Position numbers and translations under genes: made by a program | Shown: positions 47,023-58,165 of the stretch, in pieces | Numbering within the stretch: the first letter of the stretch is position 1 | Layout of the letters: the number at the start of each line of letters is the position of its first letter | Source of the DNA: Deuterostichococcus epilithicus | Taxonomy: Eukaryota; Chlorophyta; Trebouxiophyceae; Prasiolales; Stichococcaceae | Assembly: GCA_033439295.1 (NCBI GenBank) | Contig: JAVTLE010000001.1 | Coordinates: forward strand, 1,736,001-1,800,000 | Length of the DNA: 64,000 nt | Direction of reading: 5' to 3' | The notes under the pieces: model-generated | Told to the model about the DNA's origin: nothing | The model's database searches: none | Seen by the model: the letters and a program-made list of their open reading frames with translations, nothing else

Positions 47023-50000
47023 ATGAGCAGCTGGCTGCAGTCGCAGCTGAAGGCAGCAGGTAACTTGCTGGAGGCCGTGGACCGCACGGCGCAGAAGGTG
47101 TCGGCCACCAGGACAGATCAGCTGCGAGCAGGCAGGCAGCAGGATGGTCTGTCGTCGGTTGGCTCGGCCTCAGGTGACCAGCCTCGTGCACAGCCACGAT
47201 TGCTGTGAGAAATCTTCATACGTCCATGCGCCGGCGCTCCTGGTGGCCTTGCAACTCTTAACTGACCCTCCCGCAGGCAACACGCCCACTCGCGCCTCCT
47301 CGCTTCCGGCGGCACAGTCGCTGCAGGTGCATCTTCGCCTCCTCCTGCACGAGGATCTCGCAGCGGATACACTCGTGCCAAGACATCATGCATCCACCAA
47401 CACTGGACCGACCGGCGCAAATGCTGAAGGTGCAGCGTCACATAGTGTGGGTGCTGCGTAGCTCCCTACCAGACTTTCGTGCAAGCCGTGGCTCGACTCA
47501 CTCAGGGGGGCGGCGCCTCGGACGCCCTGCAGCAGACATCCGGCCTGCCCCGGGTGCCAGCCGGCCCGCGCAGCGCCCGCGCGGCAGCCTCCCGGCCGCC
47601 GCCGTTCCGCGCCTCGCCGGCAACCGCTGCGGCGCCGGAGCCGGCCGCGGCACCCGCCGCCCCTTCCGCAGCGGAGCCCGGCATGCGCGACTCGCCGCGC
47701 TATGCGACGCCGTCCCCGCTGGCGCCGGCGCCGCAGCCTGTTGCCGCGCTGCAGCCACAGCCCGCCGCACAGCCGCACCTGATGCACCCGGACAGCCATG
47801 GCCCGCCAGTGCCCGAGGCTGCGACTCAGCCTGCTGCCTCGGCCGGCCCCAGGAGCGGGCGTGGCCTCAGCAGCGCCGACGGCCCGCCAGTCATGATGAT
47901 GCTGCCGGAGGGGCAGCCTGAGGGCCGGCCCATGCCGGAAGCACAGCCGCTGCAGCCACAGTCATGTGGTCGGCAGGCAGGCGCAGAGCCGCCGGGCCGC
48001 ATACCTTTTCGCCTCGGCACGCCGCAGGACGCCTCTGCAGCTGCCGGTGCGGATGCCAATGCGCCTGCTGCAACAATCCCAGGGGCGCCTCTGCCCGCAA
48101 CTGTGGCGGCCCCGCCGGCGCCTCCAGCCGCAGTTGCAGCAGCCCCGCAAGGAAGCAGCCCTGCTGCGGCGGCGGGCAGCCCTGCCGGCGCATCTGCACC
48201 GCAGGGACTGGACGGTGTCAGTCGTGCGGACGACCTAACAGCTGGTAGGGCCACCAGCCAGGCGGATGCAGCAGCCGCTGTTGAGCCTGATGGCCCCCAT
48301 TCCCCAGAGGCCGCGGTAGCAGAGGCTGCTGCTGCTGAGCCGCCTGCGGGGCGCCACACGGCAGGCGGCAACGGCGAGGCACCGAGCGAAGCGGCGGAGC
48401 CCGCTGAAAACCCGCTCACCGCTGACCAGGCCATCGCTGCTGAGCGGGCGCCACCACAGCCCGGTGCTGACGTGCTCGCTGCCCAGTTGCCAGAACCCCC
48501 ACCCTCGGCTGATTTGCCGGCTGGCACGGCGACGGCTGGAGATGCAGAGCCAGCACACGCACTCTCAGCGCCAGTTGCGACAGAGATTGCAGCACCATTG
48601 CCCGCCGCAGAGGCCGGCGCCGCGGCAGCAGCAACTGCGCCTGCTGCACTGGTGGCAACCTCAGGGCCTGGCCCCGCCCCTGTCGCTGCCGCAATGCTGG
48701 GGGGCGACGCCGGCAGCCGGCAGCCTGGGAGTGGCGGCAGCGGCGGCGCTGCTGCCAGCNGCGGCAGCGCCGTTGGCGGTGACAGCAGCGGCAGCGCCGT
48801 CGGCGGCGCTTACAGCAGCGGCGCCGACACTAGAGGCAGGGCCGGCGGCGGGGCCGGCGGCGGTGCCGGCGTTGGCGGGCTCGCCAGCGTCGGCAGCGTC
48901 GGCCAGGGCGAGGTGGCGGAGGCACTGGCATCGGCGCGGGAGGCGCAGCTGGTCAAAACGGTTGCGTCACTGCGGAACCGCCTGGAGCAGCGCGCTGCGG
49001 AGATTCAGCAGCTGGAGGATCTGCTGCAGCAGGCCGACGCCCGCGCCTCGGGTGCGGCCCTTGATATCATAGCTTTCGCACTGTCTCCATTACGTCACAG
49101 GTTGTCCAATATTCTCCTATCCTCGCCCGAAGTTCAGGGTGGACAGTGGATCGTGTGGTCGCGCTGCTTCTGAGTCCTGGCAATTTTCGTTGTCAGCCTT
49201 GCATGTGGTGGCGGCGGCAGGAGTGTCATGCCGCTGCCGGCTGGAGTTGTGCCAGGATGAGTTTCAGGCAGCAGCGCCGCTCAGGCGGTGACGGTGGCGC
49301 GGCTGCACAGTGGCCGCGCCTCGGCACGGGCTGCATCGATTAGCGCCGCAGCAGTTCTGGCGCTGCAGCCAGCATGGCACTTCCACAAATCGCACACCGG
49401 CTGACGGCACACCCCCTGGCAAAATTTTCGGCCCCCTTCCTGAGACGAGGAACCTTTGATCTAAACCATTGGCGACCCTCTCGTGGACAGTCCGGTTTGG
49501 CATTCTCCCAGGCGCTGGCGGCGCCGCGGCGCACCTGGAGGACGAGCTCGCGCGCGCGCAGGCGGGCCGCACTGGCGCCGAGGCCGCGCTGGCGGCGGGC
49601 CTGGCGGCCGCCGAGGAGGAGGCCGCGCAGCTGCGGGGGCAGCTGCTGGCGGCTCTGCAGAAGGCGCGGGACGGAGAGCGGCGTGCGATCGCGCTGGAGA
49701 CGCAGCGCGACGCCTCGCTGGCGGAGCGGCAGGCGAGAGCCCACGCTTCTCATGAGGAAGCTATCAAATCTGAGCGACGATGTCTCACAGCCCTGCGGAG
49801 CCGAACCGTGGGGAGTGCGTATCTGCATGCGGCGGCGGCGGCGGCGGCAGAGTAGGGGTTTCGGAGCAATTGCTTGACCTATGTGGGAGTGTCGCCTCCT
49901 GCAGGATGCATCACGGTTGTTGTGCTCAAAATCCATGACACTGTGAACAGTGCCATTGATGCTGTGCTCATGTACGCTTTGGTGCTAGGAAGCCAAGGCG

Positions 50001-52707
50001 TGGCTGGTGGACGGGCTGAGGGAAAAGGCGGCCGCCAACGCAACCTGGATAGGGCGCCCATAAAGATGATGTCATATCTGATGCGGGAGTCCGGAGACTT
50101 GAACATGAAGCACATTTGCGGCTGGTGGACAGGCTGCGAGGGGATGAGGTCGCCACGGCAAACCGGAAGTCCGCCACCCTGTGGAGCGGGACATGGCATG
50201 ATGAACACATGGACTTTCTTCGACTGTGTTCCACGTGCCTCGCGACTGCAGGAGGCGGAGGCGCGGCTGGTGGACGGGCTTCGGGAGGAGGTTGCGGCTG
50301 CGGAGGCGCGCCTGGAGGACGAGCGGCGCTCGCACGCCGCAGGCCGCGCGGCCGCTGCGGCACGCGAGGCGGAGCTCCAAGCGGGCCTTGCAGAGGCGGC
50401 CTCGTCGGTGGCCGGCCTGCAGCGCGGCCTCGAGGTGGGGTAGCTCGTGTCGAAGCCTTCAGTGACCCAAAGCAGCGGGCCGCCTTGTATGTGGCTGTCA
50501 CTGGGGAAGCCGCCGGAGCTGGCGGCGCCGTGCGGGCTGCCGCGGCGAGGACGAGGTGCGGTGCGACGGAACCGGGAGGTGGGGGGTTGACGGGAGCTGC
50601 CAAGCCGCGTGCGGCCCGCCGACCTGGCCGGCCCCTGGTGCCCCGGGAGCGCGGGTCAGCGGCCGGCGGCGGCGGGGGAGCGGTGCGCTGTCCGCCGGGG
50701 CCATCGCTCACACAGGAGTGGAGGGAAGGCCCTCGCCCGCCACCTGCATCATCACTTCTGACACGCCCACCTACCGAAGCCCCTAAATCCTGCGCAGGAG
50801 CGCGGGCAGCGGCTGGCGGCGGCGGAGGAGCGGTGCGCCGGCGCCGAGGCAGAGGCGGACGCCCTCGGCGCTGACCTCGCCGCCGCGCGGGAGCGCCTGC
50901 GCAGGTGTGAAGCCTGCTGGCCGTCTGCTGGCCGTCTGCTGGCCGTCGGGTGGGACCGGCCATAGCTTGCGGCACACCCCAGCCTCCATGTATCTGCAGG
51001 TTCTGCGACCTCGCCGCAGCACGGGAGCGCCTGCGCGGGAGCCCTGTCCGGCGGCTGCCAGCAGCGCCAATGCAGCCCGGCCTCTGGCTGTGCAGACAAA
51101 GATGCAAACGGGAAGCGGAATCCGAGTGCTTTGCGTACAATGGGGATCATGGTCTGGTTTGTGACACATCGTGTTTCTGAACAGGCAGGAGGAGCGTGCC
51201 AGTGCAGAGGGCGTTGACGCAGCAGTCGCCGAGGCGGAGGCCTGGAAGGCGGAGTCCGCGCGCGCCAAGCAGGCGGCGGCGGCGGCGGAGGCGGCGGCGG
51301 CGGAGGCGCGGGTGGCTCTGGAGCGAGCGAGGGAGGAGGCGGACTCGCTGCGCATCGCCGCGGCCGCCGGTGGCGCCTCGGCAGACGTGGAGCGCCGCTA
51401 CAAGGAGGTGATTATGGTCTTGAAAGGTCAAACAGCTGAAAGGCAAACCGCCTGAAATGCAACACCTGCATGTGTGATTCGAGGCAATTCACACGATGTT
51501 CTCCAGGATCCTTAGTGCGTGTGCGCCTGCAGCGGGCTAGCGAGGAGATCGAGCAGTGGTGTTTGCTGGCTTGGGCTCTGTTAGAAGGTACATCTCTTGC
51601 GCATCAAGTGTCGCGACGCCATGCACCGTAGGCCTGCTGTTCACATCGAACACAGTGCGACAGGAAGTATTGCCGCAGAGACGATATCTGGCGCGGCTGA
51701 CGCCGCACTGCACAAGCGTCTCGATCACAGCTGGCACAGAGACCCACGCGCGGCGCACCGCCGGCGCTGCTCTTGTCATTTGCTGGAAGCCAGTTGCCTG
51801 AACAGCCACGCTTCTCGTTGTTCAGAGTCGAATTGCTTGACCCGCAGGTCGCCGAGCTGCTGTACCTGAAACAGACGCAGCTGGAGCAGGTCGCCGGCGA
51901 GAAGGCGGCAATGCAGCTGACGCTGGAGCGGGAGCTGGCCGCGGCCCGCGCAGAGGCGGAGCGCGCCCGCCGGCGCGATGTGGTCGACCGCGCAGCCAGC
52001 TCAGGGTTCAACGCGTATGTGGACGACGTGGTGCCCATGGAGGCGCTGGGCAGCGCCTACCGGCGGCTGGCGCGGCATGACCGGCTCGGCGGCGCCGTCA
52101 AGGCCGGCGCCAGGTGCGAGTCGCTTCTCTCTTCGAAAGGCGCGGGACTGCCCTGCATCTGGATGGTGGCAGCAGTGGTTGGCGCGGCACGACCGGCTCG
52201 GCGGCGCCGTCAAGGCCCACGCCGGGTGCGGGTCCCCCGTGCCGTTGAAGCCTGCATCTTCAGAAACGCACACGCGGCTGCTGCGGTGTCAGGGGCAGTT
52301 CGTGTTGCGGCCTGCCTCAGCAACTGGTGTCTGGTGACACAGCTCCGGGTGGCACAGTGGCACCGCGGATTCCAGCAGTGGCTGGAGCAATGCACTTTCG
52401 CATGCGCCGGCACGGTTGCAATGCCTTCCGACCCCGCCAGGTCGCTGGCTGTGCCCGGCTGCAGGTTCGGCGACACCACCGCCCTCCTGGCGCAGATTGA
52501 ATCACCGGGTGTACTCCCGGCCGCAGGTTCATCGACACCAGCGCCTCCACCGTCGTGCGCATACTGAAGCACTACCCGCTGTCCCGCCTGGCGGCGGCGC
52601 TGTACCTGCTGTTCGTGCACCTCAGCATCTACTACCTGGTGGGCCGGCTGCAGCGGCGGGCCATCGGCGAGACGGCCGCCGCAGCGGCCGCGCTGCCGCA
52701 CGGCTGA
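47023..52707 (+). CDS. Golgin-84 (plant golgin candidate 1/2 type)
   Basis: Golgi membrane tether: a long coiled coil ending in a C-terminal anchor. Exons: 47023-47173, 47277-47326, 47473-49051, 49512-49807, 50252-50434, 50798-50904, 51185-51407, 51848-52113, 52527-52707; 1011 aa with all phases matched. The N-terminus MSSWLQSQLKAAGNLLEAVD matches plant golgin-84. Exon 3 is a 526-codon Ala/Pro/Gly-rich linker with an N at 48760 inside a codon. Exons 4-8 form heptad-rich coiled coil (LEDELARAQAGRTGAEAA, AEARLVDGLREEVAAAEARL). The family signature follows: LYLKQTQLEQVAGEKAAMQ, VVPMEALGSAYRRLA, GGAVKAGARFIDTSAS, then anchor LSRLAAALYLLFVHLSIYYL. Length is well above the usual ~700 aa, owing to exon 3. 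At least six exon echoes in its introns. Confidence 0.94.
49988..50032 (+). pseudogene. Exon-edge echo A of golgin-84 exon 5
   Basis: Upstream copy of the 50252 exon start. It reads AKAWLVDGLREKA beside AEARLVDGLREEV. Confidence 0.85.
50103..50152 (+). pseudogene. Exon-edge echo B of golgin-84 exon 5
   Basis: A second copy, reading EAHLRLVDRLRGDE, between echo A and the real exon. Confidence 0.8.
50641..50690 (+). pseudogene. Exon-edge echo of golgin-84 exon 6 (5' edge)
   Basis: GGAGCGCGGGTCAGCGGCCG and then GGAGCGGTGCGC match the beginning of the 50798-50904 exon, about 150 bp upstream. Confidence 0.8.
51005..51040 (+). pseudogene. Exon-edge echo of golgin-84 exon 6 (3' edge)
   Basis: GACCTCGCCGCAGCACGGGA and then GCGCCTGCGCGGG copy the end of the 50798-50904 exon, about 100 bp downstream of its donor. 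Confidence 0.85.
52180..52231 (+). pseudogene. Exon-edge echo of golgin-84 exon 8 (3' edge)
   Basis: GCACGACCGGCTCGGCGGCG and then CCGTCAAGGCC repeat the last ~45 nt of the 51848-52113 exon, including a GGTGCG donor-like end. Among the least decayed echoes here. Confidence 0.9.
52452..52490 (+). pseudogene. Exon-edge echo of golgin-84 exon 9 (5' edge)
   Basis: GCAGGTTCGGCGACACCACC copies GCAGGTTCATCGACACCAGC at the last exon, with the CAG acceptor intact. Confidence 0.8.
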
Positions 52708-53337
52708 GCAGCGCGCGCGCTGCTGTCACTGTTTCCGGGTGTTGGACGAGGCCTTGCGGCGGCGCAGCTGCTCCATACCTGGGTGGAGGTCCTGTACATT
52801 ACCTTGCGGGCAGAAGTCTGGGTTGAGGCAGACCTGAGTTGAACCAGAACACAACGTGGGTCCAGCCCCGCAAAATTCCTAGGCAACGTCTGGTGGCTTG
52901 TCCAGAAAAATAGGTACCCCTCGCTCGGAACCTGTACCTCAACACCCTCTGAGATTGAGGTCCTTAGCCTCCATGTCAGGCCAGACGGGATACCTAACCG
53001 GCTGTTCGTCAGATCCTGACCCAAGTAGTGGAGCGCACTCGGATGATGCGCACTCGCACATTAGGATCGCTCAACACGGAGGAAATCAACTCTGAGGAAA
53101 CCCGCAACGTGGGTCGCTTCTGTCAACACGCACTGACGAATTGCCCGCCTCCTGTGTGTGCCTGCACCTTGACCAGGAGCACGCCACAGGTGTCGCTGTG
53201 CCACACCCGTCAGCGTATGCCTTGTCGGTGCCGCATGAGGCTGGAGCTTTCACCCGAACCCACTTCTGCACCGCGGCGCCTCACGTGCACTGCTTCACCT
53301 CCCTGCTTGCCTCGTGCCGTGCGGCAGCCGCGCAGCT
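52708..53337. other. Convergent intergenic region
   Basis: Between the golgin-84 and NAF1 stop codons. No supported coding sequence. Confidence 0.5.
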
Positions 53338-56300
53338 TCAGCGCGGCGGCGCATGCATGCCCGAGGAGTACAGCGAACCTCCCTGCTGCTGCTGCTGCTG
53401 CTGCCCCTGCTGCTGCTGCCCCGGCTGTCCTGCCGGCGGCGGTGTCCCCGGCGGCGGGGCGCCGCCCGGCTGCATGAGCGGCACGCCCGGCAGGAACATG
53501 GCTTGGCCACCCTGCAGCATGACGGCCTGGAAGCCGGCGACGGCGCCGCCCTGCAAGCCGCCCTGCTGCCGCGGCGGGGGGGACGCGCCCGGCTGGCCTG
53601 CCGGAATGGCGACCAGCTGCATGCCAGGCGGCACCTGCAGGCAGGAGCCAGACGTCGTATCAGGCCAGGAGGGCAGATGTCGCACTGTATGCGGCACGCG
53701 TCGGAAGCTGCTTCGGGAGCTCGGTGCCTATACCGAGCCATGCAGCGAGACCGCATCTGCATGCCAACGCTGGCGAGCGAGCGAGGTACACTTCGCGGCA
53801 CGCCAGTGCATGGCGTTGCTGCGAGACTCTCTACCTGGAAGCCCTGCGGCGCTGACCACTGCTGCTGTGGCGACTGCTGCTGCTGGAACACCTGCTGCCC
53901 ATTGAACGACTGCCGCTGCTGCTGCTGCTGCTGCTGCTGGAACTGCGGTTGCCCGCCGTACGATTGCTGCTGCTGGTACTGCTGCTGCCCGCCAAATTGG
54001 TGCTGCGGGTACGGCGGCTGCTGCTGTTGGAACTGCTCGGGGTGATACTGCACGCTGAAGCCGCCCAAGCGCTGCTGCCGGCCCTCAAACTGCTGCTGTT
54101 GCGACGGCGACCCGGACAAGGCGCCATTTCTGCCGCCGCCGCCCCTGCCGCCCCTGCCGCCGCTGCCGCCGCCGCGGCCATTGCGGCCAAAGGCGGCGCC
54201 GCGCCCGCTGGCATCCTCGCCATGCTGGCGGCCGCGGCCGCGCCCGCCGCCACCGCCGCGGCCTGGCCTCGCAGCCAACTTCCAGTCATTTCGCGTCGTC
54301 ACATAGGAAACACGGTGACTACTCCACGAGCCCCTATCAGAACATCTATGGGGCTGAGCCGCAGCAAAATTCAGGTACCCTACTGGGAGCACAAGACAGC
54401 TGCACAGCCTCCTGACGCATGGGTCCAGGGGACATGAGGATGCACCTCGGCCACCCTGCTGCAGCGAACCGCCGCGACCTGCGCCGCCGGCTTTGGCAGG
54501 TCGGCCGCCGCCGGTGGCGCCGCCCTCCGCGGCGCCGCGCTTGCTTTGCTGACGGAGCCACTCCTGCTCCTGTGCACGATCACAAAGTTGCGGTTGTCAG
54601 CAAGGTCCGATGGAAGAAACTCTGATCGTACTAGTTCAGCTAGTCGCCAACGCATGGTCGACCAGAGCCGGGCTTGATTCGCCAGCTGCAGAAGTCACAA
54701 CTGGCTGCCTTGCACCGCAGAAGGTCAGACCGGGTGCATGTCAAACGTACTGCAGCAACGTGCGGTGTCAGAAAGGTGCCATTCCTGCAGGCTGCCCCTG
54801 AGGCGGCCGACTGTGAACAGGTGCGCCAAGCATGTGTTGTTGCGCACCACACCTGCTCATCGTCCGAGAAGGCGACCTCGTCCTCTGCGTCCTCTGCAGC
54901 CGGCGCCCTGGGCTCCTGCGGCGCACGGAAACAGCACATTTGCTGGAAAAAGCACAGCAGAAGAGCAGAAGAGCAGAAGGATACAAGAAGCTGGCTGACT
55001 GAAGCATACGGAAAGGCGCCCGCTTCCCCCGGAGGCTGCCCCGCCCCAGCAGGGCGGCTGCCAAGCGCACTTCTGGCAGCCGCCGCTCGATCTTCATTCT
55101 ATCCATGGCTCGGTGAAGGCCTGGGACCTGTTTTCGCAAGTCGTCCGGGCGCCCCGCGCGGGGGGAGGCGGCATGATTTTACCCACCGGGCGCTGCACCT
55201 CCGCCGAGTTGATAAACACCGCGCGAGACTGCACCACAAACACGGGGGCGCCCGCCGGCACCTCCTCCTCTGCGTCCCCCGGCCCCGCATAGCGCAGGGC
55301 GTACAGCGGCTTGGTCACGGGGCCGAAGACCTGCGGGGAGGGACAATCCACTGTGGTTGGACGGCGGGAGACGGGAGCCACGCACCGACACACGCAAGCT
55401 GCACACGCGCATGTGATTCGCGCCGGTTGGTCCGACCCTGCGCTGAGCAGTGCGGTTGCGTGGGCAGGGCAGAGCATCAGGCACAACCGCTTGCACATGC
55501 GCCGTGTAATCGCCGCAAGCAGGCAGCAGCATCATTCGAGCAAGTCCATCACGAGGCTCGCATCTGCAACAGCAGCGCTCCAGACATTGTGCAATGCAAA
55601 TTTGGGAGGTTGTGAACGGTTTCGCAGGGCTGCAGGGGTCACCTCCTCCACGCGACCGAGGGGTGTTCGGTCGGCGAGGCACAGCACCGACTCGATGTCC
55701 AGTGCCCGCATCAGCTCCTTCGCCTGCGCAGCGCGACGCCACCGGTGAAGATTTTCCGTGCGAGGCTGGAGCTGCTGTGAATCAGCTCTCGTCCTTGACG
55801 CCCAAGACCCTATGCACCGGCGTGAGGCCTACAGCCGCTGTGTCGTTTGTTCATTGCTTTCGAATGGCGCTCGACAATGAACGGTTACGTGGTGTGATGA
55901 CGAGACAATGTGGACCACAAATCGGGCACCTGTACGACGAGCATGCCCTCGACGATGGCAGACACGGTGCCCGCCGGCAGCAGCGGCTCGTCGGGCCCGA
56001 TGACAATCTCCGCCGCCGCCAGCGGCGGCACCACCTGCAGGAGGCAGCCAGGGACGGCCACTGTGGGATCGAGCCATGCGGCAGCGGCAGCGCCTGTGGT
56101 TTGGGGAAGCCGGTCGGGCGCCGGCCATGCGGGTTTTGGCTGCTGTCAGCTGCAGCAGGCACCGTCTGCTCACGGCGGCATCTGCGCCTCACCGAAAAGC
56201 GGCTGCGCGCTGCAGGCTGGCGGGTTGGACCATCAACAGCCCCCCTGCCGCATGCGGGCGCTGTGAAGCTGCCAAGCAGGCACCGCATCCTGGGGCATGC

Positions 56301-58165
56301 AGCGATGCTGCGTGGTTCAGGCTGCGGGGCTGACCCAGATGCAAAGGGCGCGCAGCACCCGGGGCAGCTGCCGAGTCTCGCTCTCTTTTCTTCAAAGTGT
56401 ACTTTTGCACGTCAGGGCGGGTGATGACAGCTGCACATGTGAGGGTTCCGGATGGGCACCTCAGGGTCGATCGCGGGCTTTGAGGCGCCGTCCTCGTCGT
56501 CGCTGGCCGCTGCTACCATCTTCTCCAACAGCACCTGCATCCAGATAGGCGCATCCAGCAGATGGCGTTGCCTATTCCACAATGTCACTGCTCTGGTGAC
56601 CGTATGGGCAATCACCGCTGGATGCGCCTGTGTCTCGCTTGGCAGACAGCCACGAGCAGGCCCGATTTCGTGAGAAATTTATCATTCTCGCATTGTTGCA
56701 AATCTTGACCTGCATCTCCTCGTCCTCGCCGCTGTCGGAGCTGTCGTGCTTCCCGCCACCGCGCTTGCGGCCCTTTTTTCCGCTGCCGGGCAGCGCCAAC
56801 GCCTGCATCCCCTCCAGCGGCACAGCATCCTCCAGCACCCTGAGGCTGACGTGCACCTGGAGGCATGACATGGGGGCATGTGCCCAGACCAACATGAGCC
56901 TTGGCACCTGCACAAAATGTACCCTCCAGCGTCCATACGGAACTGCGGCACTGAGCCTGATTGTTCGCTCATCAATCAGCTCCGGGGTACATGTTGAGGG
57001 TGCAAAGCTTGCGCTTGCGACAGCAAATCGACCGTGGAGCACGACCGGAATTCGACTGCGACCTGCTGTCGCATGTATAAAAGCGGGAGTTTTAGCACCT
57101 AGCCTGTGCCTGCGGCCGCGCAGGGGTGGCAAATCAGGAGCGGCATAGCCTCCTCACGCACCGTGTCGCCTTCAGCCTGCAGGCTGATGGCCACGCGGGC
57201 AGCCTGCTGTTCCTCTGCGCCTGCCGCTGCATCGGCGGCCGCATCTGCGTCTGCTGGTTCCTCCATCTCCTCGTCACTGACCTCCTGCCGCCACAAGTGA
57301 GATGCTTGCGCATCCGGCCGGTCAGACGAGTCCGCCAGGGGTCACAAGGAGCACGTTGCCACTCTGTGGGAGCCTGGGCTGGCCCCACCGCATGGCGGCA
57401 CGGCAGCACTTGCCCAAAAGGTCAAGCCAGGCGCTGCTGTCGGTAAGCGAAAGCGAAAGCGGTGAGCTAGATGCAGATATACGCAGCAGCTCAGCTGCCG
57501 CCAGCACAAGCTACACATGCTGTGCCGGGCAGCCGGTTGCTGCAGCCGCGCACCTCATCTGAGCTGGAGGAGTCAGCGGCGCCCGCCGCCGCCGCCGCAC
57601 GCAGCTGCGCCACGCGCGCTGCGTCGAATTGGCTGACCTGCGGGCAACGGAATTGCCAGGCGTTTGAGAGGCGTTTGAGCGGTTCGGCAGCGCATTGAGA
57701 AGGGGCGGGGAGCAGAGGCAAACCTGCCCCTTGCCTTCACAGTTCAGTCAATGCGTCTGCATAGGGCCAAGGGCAAAGTCATGATATGGGACCGGCAAGA
57801 AGGAGCCAGGGATCCACGCGGTGTAGTTGTATGAGGCACCTGGCTCAGGAAGGTCTGGTCCGCCAGAGCGGCGTTTGCCGCCGCCGCCGCAACTTCCAGG
57901 TCATCAACGGACGGCAACTCGCCATGCCCGCCCTCGTAATCCTCATGTTGCGGCTGCCGCACTGCATCACACAAGCATCAGTCTCAGGCTTCTGCAGGCT
58001 GTCGCACGCACAGTTGGCGCATCAACAGGTCGGATGCAGATCGGCCGCGTACGGCGCGGCAGGCAATGGCACACCTCTGGCGTTCATGTGGGGCCGGCCG
58101 CCTTCGGGGCTTTGGTAGCCGTACGACTGCTGCTGGTGCTGCCAGTAGCCTCCACATCCGCTCAT
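53338..58165 (-). CDS. NAF1: H/ACA ribonucleoprotein assembly factor NAF1
   Basis: Assembly factor for H/ACA snoRNPs (and telomerase RNP in animals); it is later replaced by GAR1. Thirteen exons: 58075-58165, 57840-57961, 57554-57637, 57162-57284, 56710-56856, 56460-56534, 55930-56034, 55643-55723, 55199-55330, 54853-54915, 54479-54563, 53835-54262, 53338-53634; 610 aa with every phase matched. The Gar1/NAF1 beta-barrel core spans LPAGTVSAIVEGMLVVQ, DIESVLCLADRTPLGRVEE, VFGPVTKPLYALRY and GAPVFVVQSRAVFINSAE. It is preceded by an acidic, Ala-rich N-terminus (VSDEEMEEPADADAAAD) and followed by EDEVAFSDDEQ. The C-terminus is an RGG-type Gly/Arg domain, then long Gln-rich stretches and a Pro/Gly/Gln tail. 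The ATG at 58165 starts a Gln/Tyr/Gly-rich first exon. Confidence 0.95.

Noticed and set aside
47826-48527. 233-aa - strand frame inside golgin exon 3
   Set aside because: Antisense shadow of a GC-rich, Ala/Pro-biased coding exon.
50116-50874. 252-aa + strand frame
   Set aside because: Out of frame with the coiled-coil exons it overlaps and Arg/Gly/Pro-biased; the exon chain explains the region.
49968-51140. 390-aa - strand frame across the golgin locus
   Set aside because: It runs antisense through golgin exons and introns, is highly Ala/Pro/Arg biased and has no domain; its repeated VHQPRL-like pieces are the complement of the exon echoes.
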